Below, piece by piece: positions 20,012-28,915 of a stretch of DNA of 64,000 nt. The translations under genes and the position numbers were made by a program. Source of the DNA: [Eubacterium] yurii (GTDB taxonomy: Bacteria > Bacillota > Clostridia > Peptostreptococcales > Filifactoraceae); contig FUZS01000011.1 of NCBI GenBank assembly GCA_900167215.1, positions 55,045-119,044 on the forward strand. Reading direction: 5' to 3'. The notes under the pieces are model-generated. The model did not search any database. It saw only the letters and a list, made by a program, of their open reading frames with translations, and had not been told where the DNA came from. Numbering within the stretch: the first letter of the stretch is position 1; every line of letters starts with the position of its first letter.

Positions 20012-20159
20012 ATTATAATATAAAGATTTGAATTTTATGAAGTAGAAAAGGCTCTCTACACACCTGCTTAACAGGTACCTGAGATGGTGGGTACGCCGTC
20101 CACCCATAAAATCTGATCGTATAAAGTTAAGAACAGGGCTTTTTCCCTGTTCTTTTTTT
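20012..20159 (+). ncRNA. Orphan structured RNA with own promoter and terminator, family not recognised
   Basis: A compact, comparatively GC-rich island in AT-rich DNA folds into a four-way junction by eye. P1 ATTTTATG/CATAAAAT (20032-20039 with 20105-20112) encloses P2 GTAGA/TCTAC (20042-20059), P3 ACCTG/CAGGT (20062-20076) and P4 GGTGG/CCACC (20086-20104), whose end abuts P1. A GAACAGGG/CCCTGTTC terminator with seven T follows (20131-20159). The next gene on this strand is nearly 3 kb away and the neighbouring genes lie on the other strand, so it looks like a free-standing small RNA of about 148 nt or a riboswitch-like leftover. I considered TPP, T-box, SRP and 6S RNA, but their key conserved elements are missing. 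Confidence 0.55.
20131..20159 (+). terminator. Terminator of the orphan RNA
   Basis: An 8-bp stem GAACAGGG/CCCTGTTC with a 6-base loop followed by seven T. On the opposite strand there is no T-run after the stem, so the direction is plus. Confidence 0.85.
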
Positions 20160-20206
20160 AATTGACTAAAACAAATTATATAATTTTTAATATCAAGCTA
20201 TGTCTG

Positions 20207-20941
20207 TCATACTTTTTTCCATGTTACAAGACAATGTTTAAATAAGTCATATTCTACAAAAAACAGCTTACCCACTTTTTCACTCAACGCTACCATATTT
20301 TCATCTTTTTCAAGGTAATTGATATTAAATCTTGTCAAAAATCCCATACTTTTACCTCTTAAAGGATTGTCCCTATAATCTGTAACTATTGATAAAAACC
20401 TATTTTGAGATATGTCTGCTTTACTTTGACAATCAGCCATGAATTCATAAGGAGTATTATGTTTTATATTCTTACTTGCTTCAAACTCTCTTATCTTTCC
20501 GCTATCATCAGCAAATACATATCTAAGCACATCCTTATCTATCTTGCCTTTTTTCAGCAGTTCGCAAAAATATTCTTTAGCTTTTTCACTTCTTCCTATA
20601 AGCTGAACTATTGAGCCATCTGCCTTGCTTATCAAAAGCATGGAATCAAAAAACTTTCTATATATGCTTATCTGCTCATCTTCTGAAATGCTCTTTACCG
20701 GTTCAAGAGAAAAGGAAAAGTCTTCCAACAAAAGCTTATCATCTATAGTAGTGTTTCTTTCTTTCATATTTTGCTCAGAAAATATATTATAAGCTATGCT
20801 TATTTGCAGATTTATATTTTCTGCAACAATAGACCTTTTTATCTCATCTCCGATATTTTTTTCGCCATCTTCTCTACTCTCAAAAGTATCTTCAATCTTG
20901 TCATCATCAAATATATCGGAAAATTTTCTCTCAATTAACAT
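20207..20941 (-). CDS. Hypothetical protein, function not recognised
   Basis: The 244-residue soluble protein begins MLIERKFSDIFDDD and has no signal peptide or membrane segment. It is acidic at the N-terminus (FDDDKIEDTFESREDGE), then mixed alpha/beta with a C-terminal VGKLFFVEYDLFKHCLVTW. No family motif is recognised. I start it at ATG 20941 because AGAGGAA stands 8 bases upstream; the ATG at 20962 has no ribosome binding site. Upstream on the same strand is a small secreted protein, 113 bases away, but no shared function can be inferred. Confidence 0.6.
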   Translation of the reverse strand: MLIERKFSDIFDDDKIEDTFESREDGEKNIGDEIKRSIVAENINLQISIAYNIFSEQNMKERNTTIDDKLLLEDFSFSLEPVKSISEDEQISIYRKFFDSMLLISKADGSIVQLIGRSEKAKEYFCELLKKGKIDKDVLRYVFADDSGKIREFEASKNIKHNTPYEFMADCQSKADISQNRFLSIVTDYRDNPLRGKSMGFLTRFNINYLEKDENMVALSEKVGKLFFVEYDLFKHCLVTWKKV

Positions 20942-21053
20942 AACTTTATTCCTCTTAAACACTTAGCTCATAGTCAAATACATACTACAGTAGATGATAT
21001 TACAATTTCTTCTACATAAATATTTGCTTTCCTAATACCTTAATACAAGTCCA

Positions 21054-21452
21054 TTAATTGGTACAAGAATCTTTATATTTAAGTTTTTTCAATATTTCAC
21101 AAAACTTAGAATTATTAATATAATCATATACCAAGCTTTTAAAAAAGGCTGATTTTAAAGGCACGATAATCTCCAAATCTACCTTATGGTCTAATACAGC
21201 ACTATCACCCTTTGGAGATAGCAAGGATTTTTCCAACAATTCACCAGGCACATAATTTACCATTTCCTTAAAATCATCAGATAGCGAATTATACCATTTA
21301 AGCCAATCCAAAGTCTCCTTAGATAAGTCACTTATCTTAAATCTTTGATTGTGAAACTTAATGTATTGTTGTTTATCTACAGCAAAAGCATTCATTGAAG
21401 TAAAAAGCGTTAATATTACTGTACTTATAATCATTGATAAATACTTTTTCAT
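21054..21452 (-). CDS. Small secreted protein, function not recognised
   Basis: The 132-residue protein has a clear signal peptide: MKKYLS, a hydrophobic stretch, and an AFA-type cleavage site near residue 24. The mature part contains a motif, DLSKETLDWLKWYNSL followed by DDFKEMVNYVPGEL, that I associate with small extracytoplasmic Firmicute proteins of unknown role. Two cysteines lie at the C-terminal end (KFCEIL and DSCTN). GGAGGTAG is placed 6 bases before the ATG. It is flanked by a CPBP-type membrane protease gene 129 bases upstream on the same strand. A link, such as peptide processing or self-protection, is speculation. Confidence 0.6.
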   Translation of the reverse strand: MKKYLSMIISTVILTLFTSMNAFAVDKQQYIKFHNQRFKISDLSKETLDWLKWYNSLSDDFKEMVNYVPGELLEKSLLSPKGDSAVLDHKVDLEIIVPLKSAFFKSLVYDYINNSKFCEILKKLKYKDSCTN

Positions 21453-21581
21453 CTCTACTACCTCCTAATAAAAATTCTTGTTTTCTAACATCAGCATAAT
21501 TCAAACATTAACAAAAATTTCAATGACTACTTATTACTTTGCGTTGTAAATACTATAAAATACTTGATTGCATTAAACTTA

Positions 21582-22529
21582 CTACTTCTTTGCATATTCT
21601 TTGGCAAGTAAAAATGGTAGGAATAAGACTAAGCTCATCACAGCTGAAAATATAAAAAATTGACTAATAGCGGCAGCATCAGGTGTCGCAGTTTGAGTAG
21701 AGACTATTCCGCCTGCTCTATACATATTATTCAAAGAATGGATAAGCGATACCATTATAACACTATTGCTCCTCATATAAATCAAACCCAAGAAAACCCC
21801 CATTGCAATACAAAAAATTACTATGTTGACACAAGCATAAACTCCTTCAAGACCGGAATAAAATAAAAAACCATACAAAGGAACATGATACAGCCCCCAT
21901 ATTAATCCTGTAAGTAAGACTCCTACTCTTTTACCGGATATTTTTTGCAATTTAGCTTGCAAATAATATCTCCAAGCATATTCTTCTCCTATGGTAAAGA
22001 AAATAAATCCTATATTGGAAATTAATCCTGTTGTAATGGAAATTATGCTTCTTGTCATCAAATCTTTGACATATATATCATTCGTCATATAGTAGTTTAT
22101 TGACCCAACTTGGACATTTAATATTACTAAAAATACTATAATCCATTTAAATAACTCTTTGAAACTGAAGTTCCCTACTAAAACCTTGTTATTTATTGCT
22201 AAAACATACAAACTTAACAAAGCAGTTGAAGGTATAATAAATCTAAAGACATCCATAAAAGCCTCATATTTTAAGGATAATAAAGATAGTATACATATTA
22301 TGGAAAAATATATTAAATATGTTGCACTTAATTTATCTTTTACTATAGTTTTAATATTAAAGCCTTTTTCTACCAAAATAGCTGAAACTATCGGATATAT
22401 ACTCATTATAAATGTCATGTTTCCACCATATTTATCACCATAGACCATGGAGTTGGAAATTGCGGAAAATGTCGTTATAAGTAAAACTATGAAAGTAAAA
22501 AGCAAGACATCCCTTAATTCCTTTTTCAT
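21582..22529 (-). CDS. CPBP-family intramembrane glutamic endopeptidase
   Basis: This 315-residue polytopic membrane protein (about eight hydrophobic segments) has the CPBP/Abi signatures: EEYAWRYYLQ (the EExxxR motif 1), a GLIWGLYHVPLY segment (motif 2 with its histidine) and a third motif HSLNN near residue 265. Family members are Rce1-like proteases that process prenylated or other peptides, and many in Firmicutes accompany bacteriocin production or immunity. The catalytic glutamates and histidines appear intact. GAAAGGAGAG precedes the ATG. The substrate is unknown; the adjacent small secreted protein is one candidate by position only. Confidence 0.85.
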   Translation of the reverse strand: MKKELRDVLLFTFIVLLITTFSAISNSMVYGDKYGGNMTFIMSIYPIVSAILVEKGFNIKTIVKDKLSATYLIYFSIICILSLLSLKYEAFMDVFRFIIPSTALLSLYVLAINNKVLVGNFSFKELFKWIIVFLVILNVQVGSINYYMTNDIYVKDLMTRSIISITTGLISNIGFIFFTIGEEYAWRYYLQAKLQKISGKRVGVLLTGLIWGLYHVPLYGFLFYSGLEGVYACVNIVIFCIAMGVFLGLIYMRSNSVIMVSLIHSLNNMYRAGGIVSTQTATPDAAAISQFFIFSAVMSLVLFLPFLLAKEYAKK

Positions 22530-23062
22530 AATTTCTCTCCTTTCAGATATTTCTACTTTTCAAATAACTTACTATAAACTATATTTTCTATCAGTAATTT
22601 AATAAATCCAAACTTAGTTTTTATAGCTCTTACTCACACTTATCTCTTGACTATATTTTACTCCCAAAGTCGTCCAAAATCAAATTAAATTAATCTAACA
22701 AAGCAAATACAAAAACTTATACTTATGTAATTTAAGCAAAGGAAAATTTTTATAAAAGCAAATAATTATATAGCCTTATAGTATCAAACTTAAAAACTCT
22801 TTTTTCATACTTATAGTTTTATTATGCCTCATTCTTCCAACTATATTTTTTAACATAATTTTCCTTTTTTTCTTTTAAATTTCATTTTTTGTTGTATAAT
22901 ATAAGTAACTTTTAAGGATTTTACGCTTTTTTTAATATCGTAATCTGCCTAAATATTTTGTGTTTTTTAAATTCATGCTGTAAGTTTTAAATATCTTATA
23001 AAAGAGCAATCTTTAAGTAAATCAGTTTTAAGACTTACATGATAATCAGGAGGGGTGGTATC
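22530..23062. other. Gene-free divergent region between the CPBP protease and folC
   Basis: About 530 bases of AT-rich sequence. The only element I can point to is a TATAAT hexamer at 22895-22900 (within GTTGTATAATAT) with a poor -35, possibly the folC promoter with a leader of about 155 bases. No open reading frame with a ribosome binding site, hairpin or known repeat is seen. Confidence 0.4.
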
Positions 23063-24388
23063 ATGACTTACGAGCAAGCGTTAAAGTACATCCAAAGGCC
23101 TTATTCCACAGACGTCGAGTATAAGATGGACAGGATATATAAAATCTTGGAACTGCTGAACAATCCTCAAGATAAGATAAGATGTATCCACATAGCCGGA
23201 ACAAACGGCAAAGGCTCTGTATCTGCAATGACTGCTAAGATATTGGAAATGTCAGGATATAAGACAGGTCTTTATATATCTCCTCACCTTATAGACTTTG
23301 AGGAACGCATCAGAATAAACTCAAAATTTATTGAAAAATCAGATATTGCAAAGATGATGACGAAGATAGCCGTAATAGTTGACGATCTTATAGAAAAAGG
23401 CTATGGTGAACCGACAGAGTTTGAGCTTATCACCTGCCTTGCATACTACTATTTCTATAAGCAAAATGTTGATTTTGCAGTAATAGAAGTGGGACTTGGC
23501 GGACTTACAGACTCTACCAACGTAATTACTCCTATTTTAAGTGTAATCACATCAGTAAGCTACGACCACATGGCTGTACTTGGCAACGAAATAAGCCTGA
23601 TAGCACGTCAAAAAGCAGGTATAATCAAAAAAGGAGTGCCTGTAGTCCTCTACAATCAAAGAGCTGAAGTGATGAACGTGATAAAAAAAGTAAGCGTTGA
23701 AAAAAACTCGCCACTTATAATAGCAAATTCTGAAATAAGAGAATATACAAATGAAGAAGTAAAGGAGATATTCAACACTGACTTGGTGAAAAACTCTCCA
23801 AGGCAATACTTCAACATTAAGACAAAAAATGACAGTTACGACATAGCCTTGAATCTGCTTGGTGTTCATCAGATTAAAAATACCGATGTAGTTATAAATA
23901 TAGCAGAAACACTGCAAAGTCAAGGTATAGAAATAAAAAAATCCTCTATCTTATCTGCACTTGAAAATGTGACTTGGATAGGTAGGATGGAGATAGTAAA
24001 GGCAAATCCTATCGTTATGCTTGACGGAGCTCATAATATTGACGCAATCAAGCAATTGGCTCAAAGTGTAAAAAAATACTTCTCATATAAAAAGCTGATA
24101 CTTATAACAGGAATACTCAAGGATAAACAGGTAGACGAAATGTCTGAAATTCTGGCGAAACTTTCCGATAAAATAATAGCCGTTGAGGTTGATAGTGTAA
24201 GACGTACATCAAAGGACGCTCTGATAGAAAGCTTGAAAAAATACAACAAAGATGTTGAAGGAAGCGACGACTATAAGGAGGCTCTTGATAAGGCTCTTTC
24301 ATACGCTGATAAAGATGATATGATACTGATATGTGGCTCACTATATCTGATTGGAGATTACAAAAAAATATGTATGACTTATCTATAA
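23063..24388 (+). CDS. folC: Bifunctional folylpolyglutamate synthase / dihydrofolate synthase
   Basis: FolC adds glutamate to dihydropteroate and folates. It shows the Mur-ligase-like ATP loop AGTNGKGSVSAMT (about residue 44), the SPHLIDFEERIRIN folate-site motif, GLGGLTDSTNVI, SYDHMAVLG and the C-terminal domain opening ML-DGAHN. The length is 441 residues. I start at ATG 23063 because AGGAGGGG lies 9 bases upstream; the ATG at 23039 precedes that site. The following mobA-like gene overlaps its 3' end by 19 bases, so the two are probably translated from one message. Confidence 0.95.
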   Translation: MTYEQALKYIQRPYSTDVEYKMDRIYKILELLNNPQDKIRCIHIAGTNGKGSVSAMTAKILEMSGYKTGLYISPHLIDFEERIRINSKFIEKSDIAKMMTKIAVIVDDLIEKGYGEPTEFELITCLAYYYFYKQNVDFAVIEVGLGGLTDSTNVITPILSVITSVSYDHMAVLGNEISLIARQKAGIIKKGVPVVLYNQRAEVMNVIKKVSVEKNSPLIIANSEIREYTNEEVKEIFNTDLVKNSPRQYFNIKTKNDSYDIALNLLGVHQIKNTDVVINIAETLQSQGIEIKKSSILSALENVTWIGRMEIVKANPIVMLDGAHNIDAIKQLAQSVKKYFSYKKLILITGILKDKQVDEMSEILAKLSDKIIAVEVDSVRRTSKDALIESLKKYNKDVEGSDDYKEALDKALSYADKDDMILICGSLYLIGDYKKICMTYL

Positions 24389-24957
24389 TAATATTAGCCT
24401 CAGGTCTTTCAAAGAGAATGGGTCAAAATAAGTTGCTTATGGACTTTAAAGGCAAAAAGATGTATCAGCACTGCATAAATTCTGTCAAAAAAAGCGATAT
24501 AAGACAAAAGGTAGTAGTGTCAGCCTATGATGAAATTCTTGATTACGCAAGAGATATGGGTGATTTTACCATTGTCAAAAATGAAAATCAAGCCTTGGGT
24601 CAATCACAAAGCATAAAAATGGGTATAGCTAAGGTTAAACCTTGCTTGGGCTTTGTGTTTTTGCCATCTGATATGCCCTTTATCACCGATGTATTTTTGA
24701 ACAAGCTCTGCGATTTTTTTATGCAAAACACATCCTGCATTGTCGTACCGAGGGTTGAAGGCAAAAATTCAATGCCTACTATATTTCCATTTAGTCTTTA
24801 TGATGAGCTGTCTAATATCAGCGGAGATATAGGCGGTAGAGATATAATCAAGACGAATTTATCAAAGCTGAGATATTTTGATGTAAGCGACGGAAATATA
24901 TTGCAAGACATAGATACGATGGAAGATTTTGAAAAATATACTGATGAACAGAGGTAG
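24370..24957 (+). CDS. MobA/MocA-like nucleotidyltransferase
   Basis: A 195-residue NTP-transferase. The N-terminal signature SIIILASGLSKRMGQNKLLMDFKGK is the nucleotide-binding loop of molybdenum-cofactor guanylyl/cytidylyltransferases (here cited as ILASGLSKRMG and NKLLM). VFLPSDMPFI is the metal-binding 'DMP' motif. The C-terminal LQDIDTMEDFEKY is also typical of the MocA type. It may be a Mo-cofactor CMP/GMP transferase or a relative for another cofactor; no other molybdenum genes are in the window. The start at ATG 24370 fits the family N-terminus and overlaps folC. Confidence 0.8.
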   Translation: MYDLSIIILASGLSKRMGQNKLLMDFKGKKMYQHCINSVKKSDIRQKVVVSAYDEILDYARDMGDFTIVKNENQALGQSQSIKMGIAKVKPCLGFVFLPSDMPFITDVFLNKLCDFFMQNTSCIVVPRVEGKNSMPTIFPFSLYDELSNISGDIGGRDIIKTNLSKLRYFDVSDGNILQDIDTMEDFEKYTDEQR

Positions 24958-24958
24958 A

Positions 24959-25876
24959 ATGAAAAAACTTAAAAAAATTATTATAACAATTGTCGTTATT
25001 TTATTGCTTATACTTATTTTAGGAGCTAATTATTTCTTTGAAATAGCCATGACGAAAAAAGCATTTAAAAACGGAATTACAGAACAGGAAAATAGCACAG
25101 TAAAAAGAGATTACAAAACTGATTACTTCAACAAAAACAATAAGGAAGTGCATATCAAATCTTCCACAGGAGTAGAGCTTACAGGCTATGAATTCATCAA
25201 AGATGACAAACGCCCCTTCGTCATTGTAGTCCATGGATATACAAGCAGTTCAAAAATGATGGGCAATCATATCTATGAATTCAACAAGAGAAACTATAAC
25301 GTACTTGCAATAGACCTGATAGCACATGGAAAAAGCGGCGGAGATATCATTTCAATGGGCGGATACGATTCTAAGGATGTCAGACTTTGGATAGACTATA
25401 TTAACGAAAAGTATCACAATCCTAAGATATTGCTCTTTGGAGTAAGTATGGGCGCTGCAACAGTGATAAATACAATTGACGAAAATCTACCTGATAATGT
25501 GGTCGCATTTATTGAAGACAGCGGTTATCTGACATTGACAGGAGAGTTCACCCAACAGGCAGGAAAACTCTATAATATACCTTACTTCCCCATGATACCT
25601 ATGATGAGCCTTACTACTAAGATTAGGGGCGGATTTTTCTTCTCGGAAGTAGACGCTACAGACGCTCTAAAAAATACAAAATTACCTGCTTTGATACTCC
25701 ATGGCTCTGCTGATAGCTTCGTCCCTACTCAAAATGCCTACGATATTTACGAGCTTATCAACTCACCTAAGATGATATATATTACTAAGGGTGCAAAGCA
25801 TACAGACGCTTTTATGTCCGACTCAAAAAACTACTGGGCTGCAATAGACGACTTTTTGAAAAAATATGTTATATAA
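24959..25876 (+). CDS. Membrane-anchored alpha/beta hydrolase
   Basis: The 305-residue protein begins with a basic N-terminus (MKKLKK) and one hydrophobic segment (about residues 6-27), so it is probably anchored with the catalytic domain outside. The fold is a serine hydrolase: HGYTSSSKMMG oxyanion loop, IAHGKSGG, nucleophile elbow FGVSMGAAT, acid in HGSADSFVP and histidine in GAKHTDAF. Relatives are often called BAAT/acyl-CoA thioesterase-like or 'alpha/beta fold hydrolase'; the substrate is unknown. I use ATG 24959, one base after the previous stop, with GAGG upstream. It sits in the folC to MATE gene run. Confidence 0.85.
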   Translation: MKKLKKIIITIVVILLLILILGANYFFEIAMTKKAFKNGITEQENSTVKRDYKTDYFNKNNKEVHIKSSTGVELTGYEFIKDDKRPFVIVVHGYTSSSKMMGNHIYEFNKRNYNVLAIDLIAHGKSGGDIISMGGYDSKDVRLWIDYINEKYHNPKILLFGVSMGAATVINTIDENLPDNVVAFIEDSGYLTLTGEFTQQAGKLYNIPYFPMIPMMSLTTKIRGGFFFSEVDATDALKNTKLPALILHGSADSFVPTQNAYDIYELINSPKMIYITKGAKHTDAFMSDSKNYWAAIDDFLKKYVI

Positions 25877-25889
25877 GGAGTTTTACAAA

Positions 25890-26570
25890 ATGAAGATATT
25901 GTCGATAGATACTTCCACTTCATCTCTTTCAGTTTGTATAAATGAAGATGATGAAGTAATAGGCGAAATCAACCTCAACAACGGACTTGTACATTCCACA
26001 ACTCTAATGCCGGCAATAGAAAATCTCTTTACTATGCTGAACTTTGACAAGAGTAAGCTAAGTCATATCGCAGTTTCAGTAGGACCAGGCTCTTTCACCG
26101 GAATAAGGATAGGTGTTGCAACGGCAAACGCCTTTTCTCTTGCCTTGGGCATTCCTGTAATCTCTGTAAGCTCTCTTGACGCAATGGCTATGAATTTCAC
26201 TTCTTACGAAGGAATAGTAATCACAACCATTGACGCACAAAGAGACACTTACTATGTAGGTGTATATAGGATAAGGGACTTCAAACTTGAAAAGATAATT
26301 GAAAATACGATAATGTCTGATGAGGAATTAGAAGAATATATACAAAATTGCAATGAAAAAATCTTGCTTGCAGGAGAAAAAAGACAACTCTCATCTTGTG
26401 ACAATGTCATCTTTGCAAATCCTTATGATAATTATATCAAATCATCAAATATAGCTATGCTTTCTAAGGAGCTAAAAGATGAGAACATGACTTTTGCAAA
26501 CCCTGTATATATGAGGAAGTCACAGGCGGAAATAGTATATGATAAGAAAAAAAATCAAGGTGAACTATGA
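25890..26570 (+). CDS. tsaB: tRNA threonylcarbamoyladenosine biosynthesis protein TsaB
   Basis: TsaB is the ASKHA-fold partner of TsaD and TsaE in making t6A37 on ANN-decoding tRNAs. It starts MKILSIDTSTSS, a hallmark of the family, and contains VGPGSFTGIRIG (a signature of TsaB/TsaD-like glycoprotease folds) and the late motif NPVYMRKSQAE, typical of TsaB. The length of 226 residues is normal. AAGGAG is 9 bases upstream of ATG 25890; a longer frame from 25866 has no such site. Its TGA overlaps the ATG of the MATE gene (ATGA), which indicates coupling. Confidence 0.93.
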   Translation: MKILSIDTSTSSLSVCINEDDEVIGEINLNNGLVHSTTLMPAIENLFTMLNFDKSKLSHIAVSVGPGSFTGIRIGVATANAFSLALGIPVISVSSLDAMAMNFTSYEGIVITTIDAQRDTYYVGVYRIRDFKLEKIIENTIMSDEELEEYIQNCNEKILLAGEKRQLSSCDNVIFANPYDNYIKSSNIAMLSKELKDENMTFANPVYMRKSQAEIVYDKKKNQGEL

Positions 26571-27904
26571 ATATAAATCTTACCACAGGAAAAATAGGAC
26601 AAAAACTTTATAGATTTATTCTGCCATTATTAGCCACTTCATTTATAAACATCACCTATAATTTTGTAGACATGATTTGCATAGGCAGACTTGGCAGCGG
26701 AGCAGTTGCGGCAGTGGGAACTTGCGGTTTTTTCCTTTGGTTTGCCAACGCATCAGCATCCATGGCAAAAATCGGCACACAGGTATATGTCTCCCAGGAG
26801 TACGGTAAGAAAAATTTTGAAGAAGCAAGAGCCTATTATCAGTCAGCTTTTTGGCTTAACTTTGCCTTTGGTATTTTTACAGGTCTTGTATTTTTACTTT
26901 TCAATCGTCAAATTATCTCCTTTTTCAACCTTGGAGATGAGAAAATCATAAGTCAGGCACTAATATACTTCAAGGTCATTGCCTTTTCCATGCCTTTTAT
27001 GTATGCTAATCATGTGCTTTCCGCCTTTTTAAACTCAATAGGCAACAGCAGGCTTACTTTTTTGACCAATTCCTTTGGACTTGTGTTCAACATAGTCTTT
27101 GACATTCTTCTGATATTTGGTATAGGATTTTTCCCAAGACTTGAGGTATTTGGAGCAGCACTTGCGACAGCTCTCGCACATCTATCCGTATTTATACTGC
27201 TGATTTTTTTCAATCTTAGAAAGGATAAAAATCTCAGACTTTCTCTCGAAAAACTTAACATAGAAAAAGCGAAGTCAGTATGCAAAGTAGGTTTTCCATC
27301 TGCTATACAATCCACTTTATACTGTATCTACAGTATAATCTTGGCAAGGATAATATCGTATTTTGGTCCTGTAGAAATAGCAGTACAAAAAATAGGCGGT
27401 CAGATAGAGTCCATATCATGGATGACAGCTGACGGTTTTGCCATTGCAGCCACTACCTTTGTAGGGCAAAACTACGGAGCAAAAAACTATGACAGGATAC
27501 ACAAAGGCACAAAATTTTTAAGCAAGTTTTGCCTAATACTTGGCTGTTTATCAATGTTTGTCTTTTTTTTCTTCTCTCGTGAAATTTTTATGATATTTAT
27601 AGATGAGGCTCAGACCATCAGTTCAGGCTCCACATATTTGAAAATCTTATCTTTTTCTCAGATATTTATGTGCTTTGAGATTCTTTTTATCGGGATATTC
27701 TCCGGCTATGGACAGACCAAGACTCCTGCTATTATAAGTATCATAGGAACAGGTATGAGAATACCGCTGTCACTGCTCCTGTCACGCACTACGCTTGGAG
27801 TAAACGGAATATGGGCATCACTTACCATAACTTCCGTATTAAAAGGAATACTGATTCCGGCAATATTTTACATGTATCAAAAAAATGACCTATCCCATGA
27901 TTAA
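26567..27904 (+). CDS. MATE-family multidrug/sodium antiporter
   Basis: This 445-residue membrane protein has about twelve hydrophobic segments in two homologous halves, as in the MatE family. It begins LTTGKIGQKLYRFILPLLAT (cited in parts: GKIGQKL and FILPLLATSF), with VDMICIGRLG marking the first loop and VGQNYGAKNYDRI the mirrored second-half loop. MATE proteins export cationic drugs or metabolites using Na+ or H+ gradients; the substrate cannot be told. It is the last gene of the run from folC and ends in a bidirectional terminator shared with the convergent nitroreductase. Confidence 0.92.
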   Translation: MNINLTTGKIGQKLYRFILPLLATSFINITYNFVDMICIGRLGSGAVAAVGTCGFFLWFANASASMAKIGTQVYVSQEYGKKNFEEARAYYQSAFWLNFAFGIFTGLVFLLFNRQIISFFNLGDEKIISQALIYFKVIAFSMPFMYANHVLSAFLNSIGNSRLTFLTNSFGLVFNIVFDILLIFGIGFFPRLEVFGAALATALAHLSVFILLIFFNLRKDKNLRLSLEKLNIEKAKSVCKVGFPSAIQSTLYCIYSIILARIISYFGPVEIAVQKIGGQIESISWMTADGFAIAATTFVGQNYGAKNYDRIHKGTKFLSKFCLILGCLSMFVFFFFSREIFMIFIDEAQTISSGSTYLKILSFSQIFMCFEILFIGIFSGYGQTKTPAIISIIGTGMRIPLSLLLSRTTLGVNGIWASLTITSVLKGILIPAIFYMYQKNDLSHD

Positions 27905-27934
27905 AAAAACTTTTCATAGCATAAGTCATTTTTT
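27880..27934. terminator. Bidirectional terminator between MATE gene and nitroreductase
   Basis: AAAAATGACCTAT pairs with ATAAGTCATTTTT across a loop that itself contains ATGA/TCAT. A/T runs on both sides make it usable in both directions. The left arm overlaps the last codons of the MATE gene. Confidence 0.65.
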
Positions 27935-28468
27935 CTATTCAAATTTCTTAGAAAAAGAATTATAATATGCCATATTTTCCACTGACTGCTTCTTATAATG
28001 CAAAGGAGACGGTTTTGAATCCTTGGCAGGATATCCGGCAGGAAGCAAGGCAAAAGGCACAAGATTATCAGGAATACTAAAGGCATCAGACAGCTTATGA
28101 GCATCAAAAACACCTACGAAGGTACCTCCAAGTCCAAGATCTACAATTTCCAGCAACATCTGAGTCATTGCCACTGTAGCATCCACAGTACCAAAGTCCA
28201 TATCATCACGCCCCCTCTTCCAGCTCTTAATAGCGTCATAACACATTACAAAAACAAGAGGAGCATTAAAGTGATACGGCGTAATATTCTTCATTTTTTC
28301 CAAGCCGTCTTTATCATCTATTACCAATATTCTTTGAGGTTGATAATTTACAGCTGTAGGAGCACATGCAGCCGCATCAAGTATGAATTTTATCTTCCAC
28401 CTCTCCACTTTTTTAGCGTCAAACTTTCTTACAGAATATCTATTTTGCATAAGTTCCAATACTTTCAT
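27935..28468 (-). CDS. Nitroreductase-family FMN oxidoreductase
   Basis: The 177-residue protein shows the nitroreductase layout. The N-terminal FMN phosphate site is MQNRYSVRKFDAKKV (cited as NRYSVRKF), with DAAACAPTAVNYQPQ and a late GLGGTFVGVF glycine motif near residue 110. Relatives reduce nitroaromatics, quinones or flavins with NAD(P)H. AAGGAG lies 6 bases before the ATG. It is a single gene, convergent with the MATE exporter. The physiological substrate is not evident. Confidence 0.9.
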   Translation of the reverse strand: MKVLELMQNRYSVRKFDAKKVERWKIKFILDAAACAPTAVNYQPQRILVIDDKDGLEKMKNITPYHFNAPLVFVMCYDAIKSWKRGRDDMDFGTVDATVAMTQMLLEIVDLGLGGTFVGVFDAHKLSDAFSIPDNLVPFALLPAGYPAKDSKPSPLHYKKQSVENMAYYNSFSKKFE

Positions 28469-28700
28469 ATCTGCTCCTTATAATAATTAATATATTGTTG
28501 TACTCAAAAATTTTTCCTAATTCCAATATTAGCAAAATATGTATATCTTTTATGAGCTAATTATATCACAAAAAAATTATTTCTACCATCGAAAAATAAA
28601 AGCTGTAATTCAAAGTTTTTGATTTGAAAATATTTTTTGATAAAGTCAAGATTATATAATCTACAAAAGACTATCTTTCAAGCTTTGAATAATTGTCATT

Positions 28701-28825
28701 AATACTATTATCTATTTGATTTATGGAAAATTTTCTTTAGTAGTTTTAAAAATAGTGTATGATTTATAACTATCTTGTCAATTAAATAAAAATATTTTAT
28801 CCATTATTTTATTAGGTTTTAGTAT
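28701..28825 (+). repeat. Dispersed repeat, family B, copy B2
   Basis: Starts AATACTATTATCTATTTGATTTATGGA and ends CCATTATTTTATTAGGTTTTAGTAT (both cited as the family landmarks TACTATTATCTATTT and TTAGGTTTTAGTAT). It occupies the gap between the nitroreductase promoter region and the end of the immunity-like array. Confidence 0.5.
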
Positions 28826-28841
28826 AAATTTATATTTCTAA

Positions 28842-28880
28842 AAAGGCGTAGTATATTTATTTATCTACGCCTCTTATAAA
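28842..28880 (-). terminator. Terminator of the immunity-like array
   Basis: On the minus strand GAGGCGTAGA and CTACGCCTTTTT form an 8-bp GC-containing stem followed by T. It lies about 45 bases after the last gene of the array. Confidence 0.75.
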
Positions 28881-28915
28881 TCAAATATCACTTATAATTT
28901 AAATACTGCCTTTTT

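Noticed and set aside
20039..20125. TPP or T-box riboswitch identity for the structured RNA
   Set aside because: CTGAGA and CTGATC recall TPP and GGTGGGTACGCC vaguely recalls a T-box, but the TPP 3' half (TAATGC...GCGTAGGGA) and the T-box AGGGTGGTACCGCG are missing, and no regulated gene follows.
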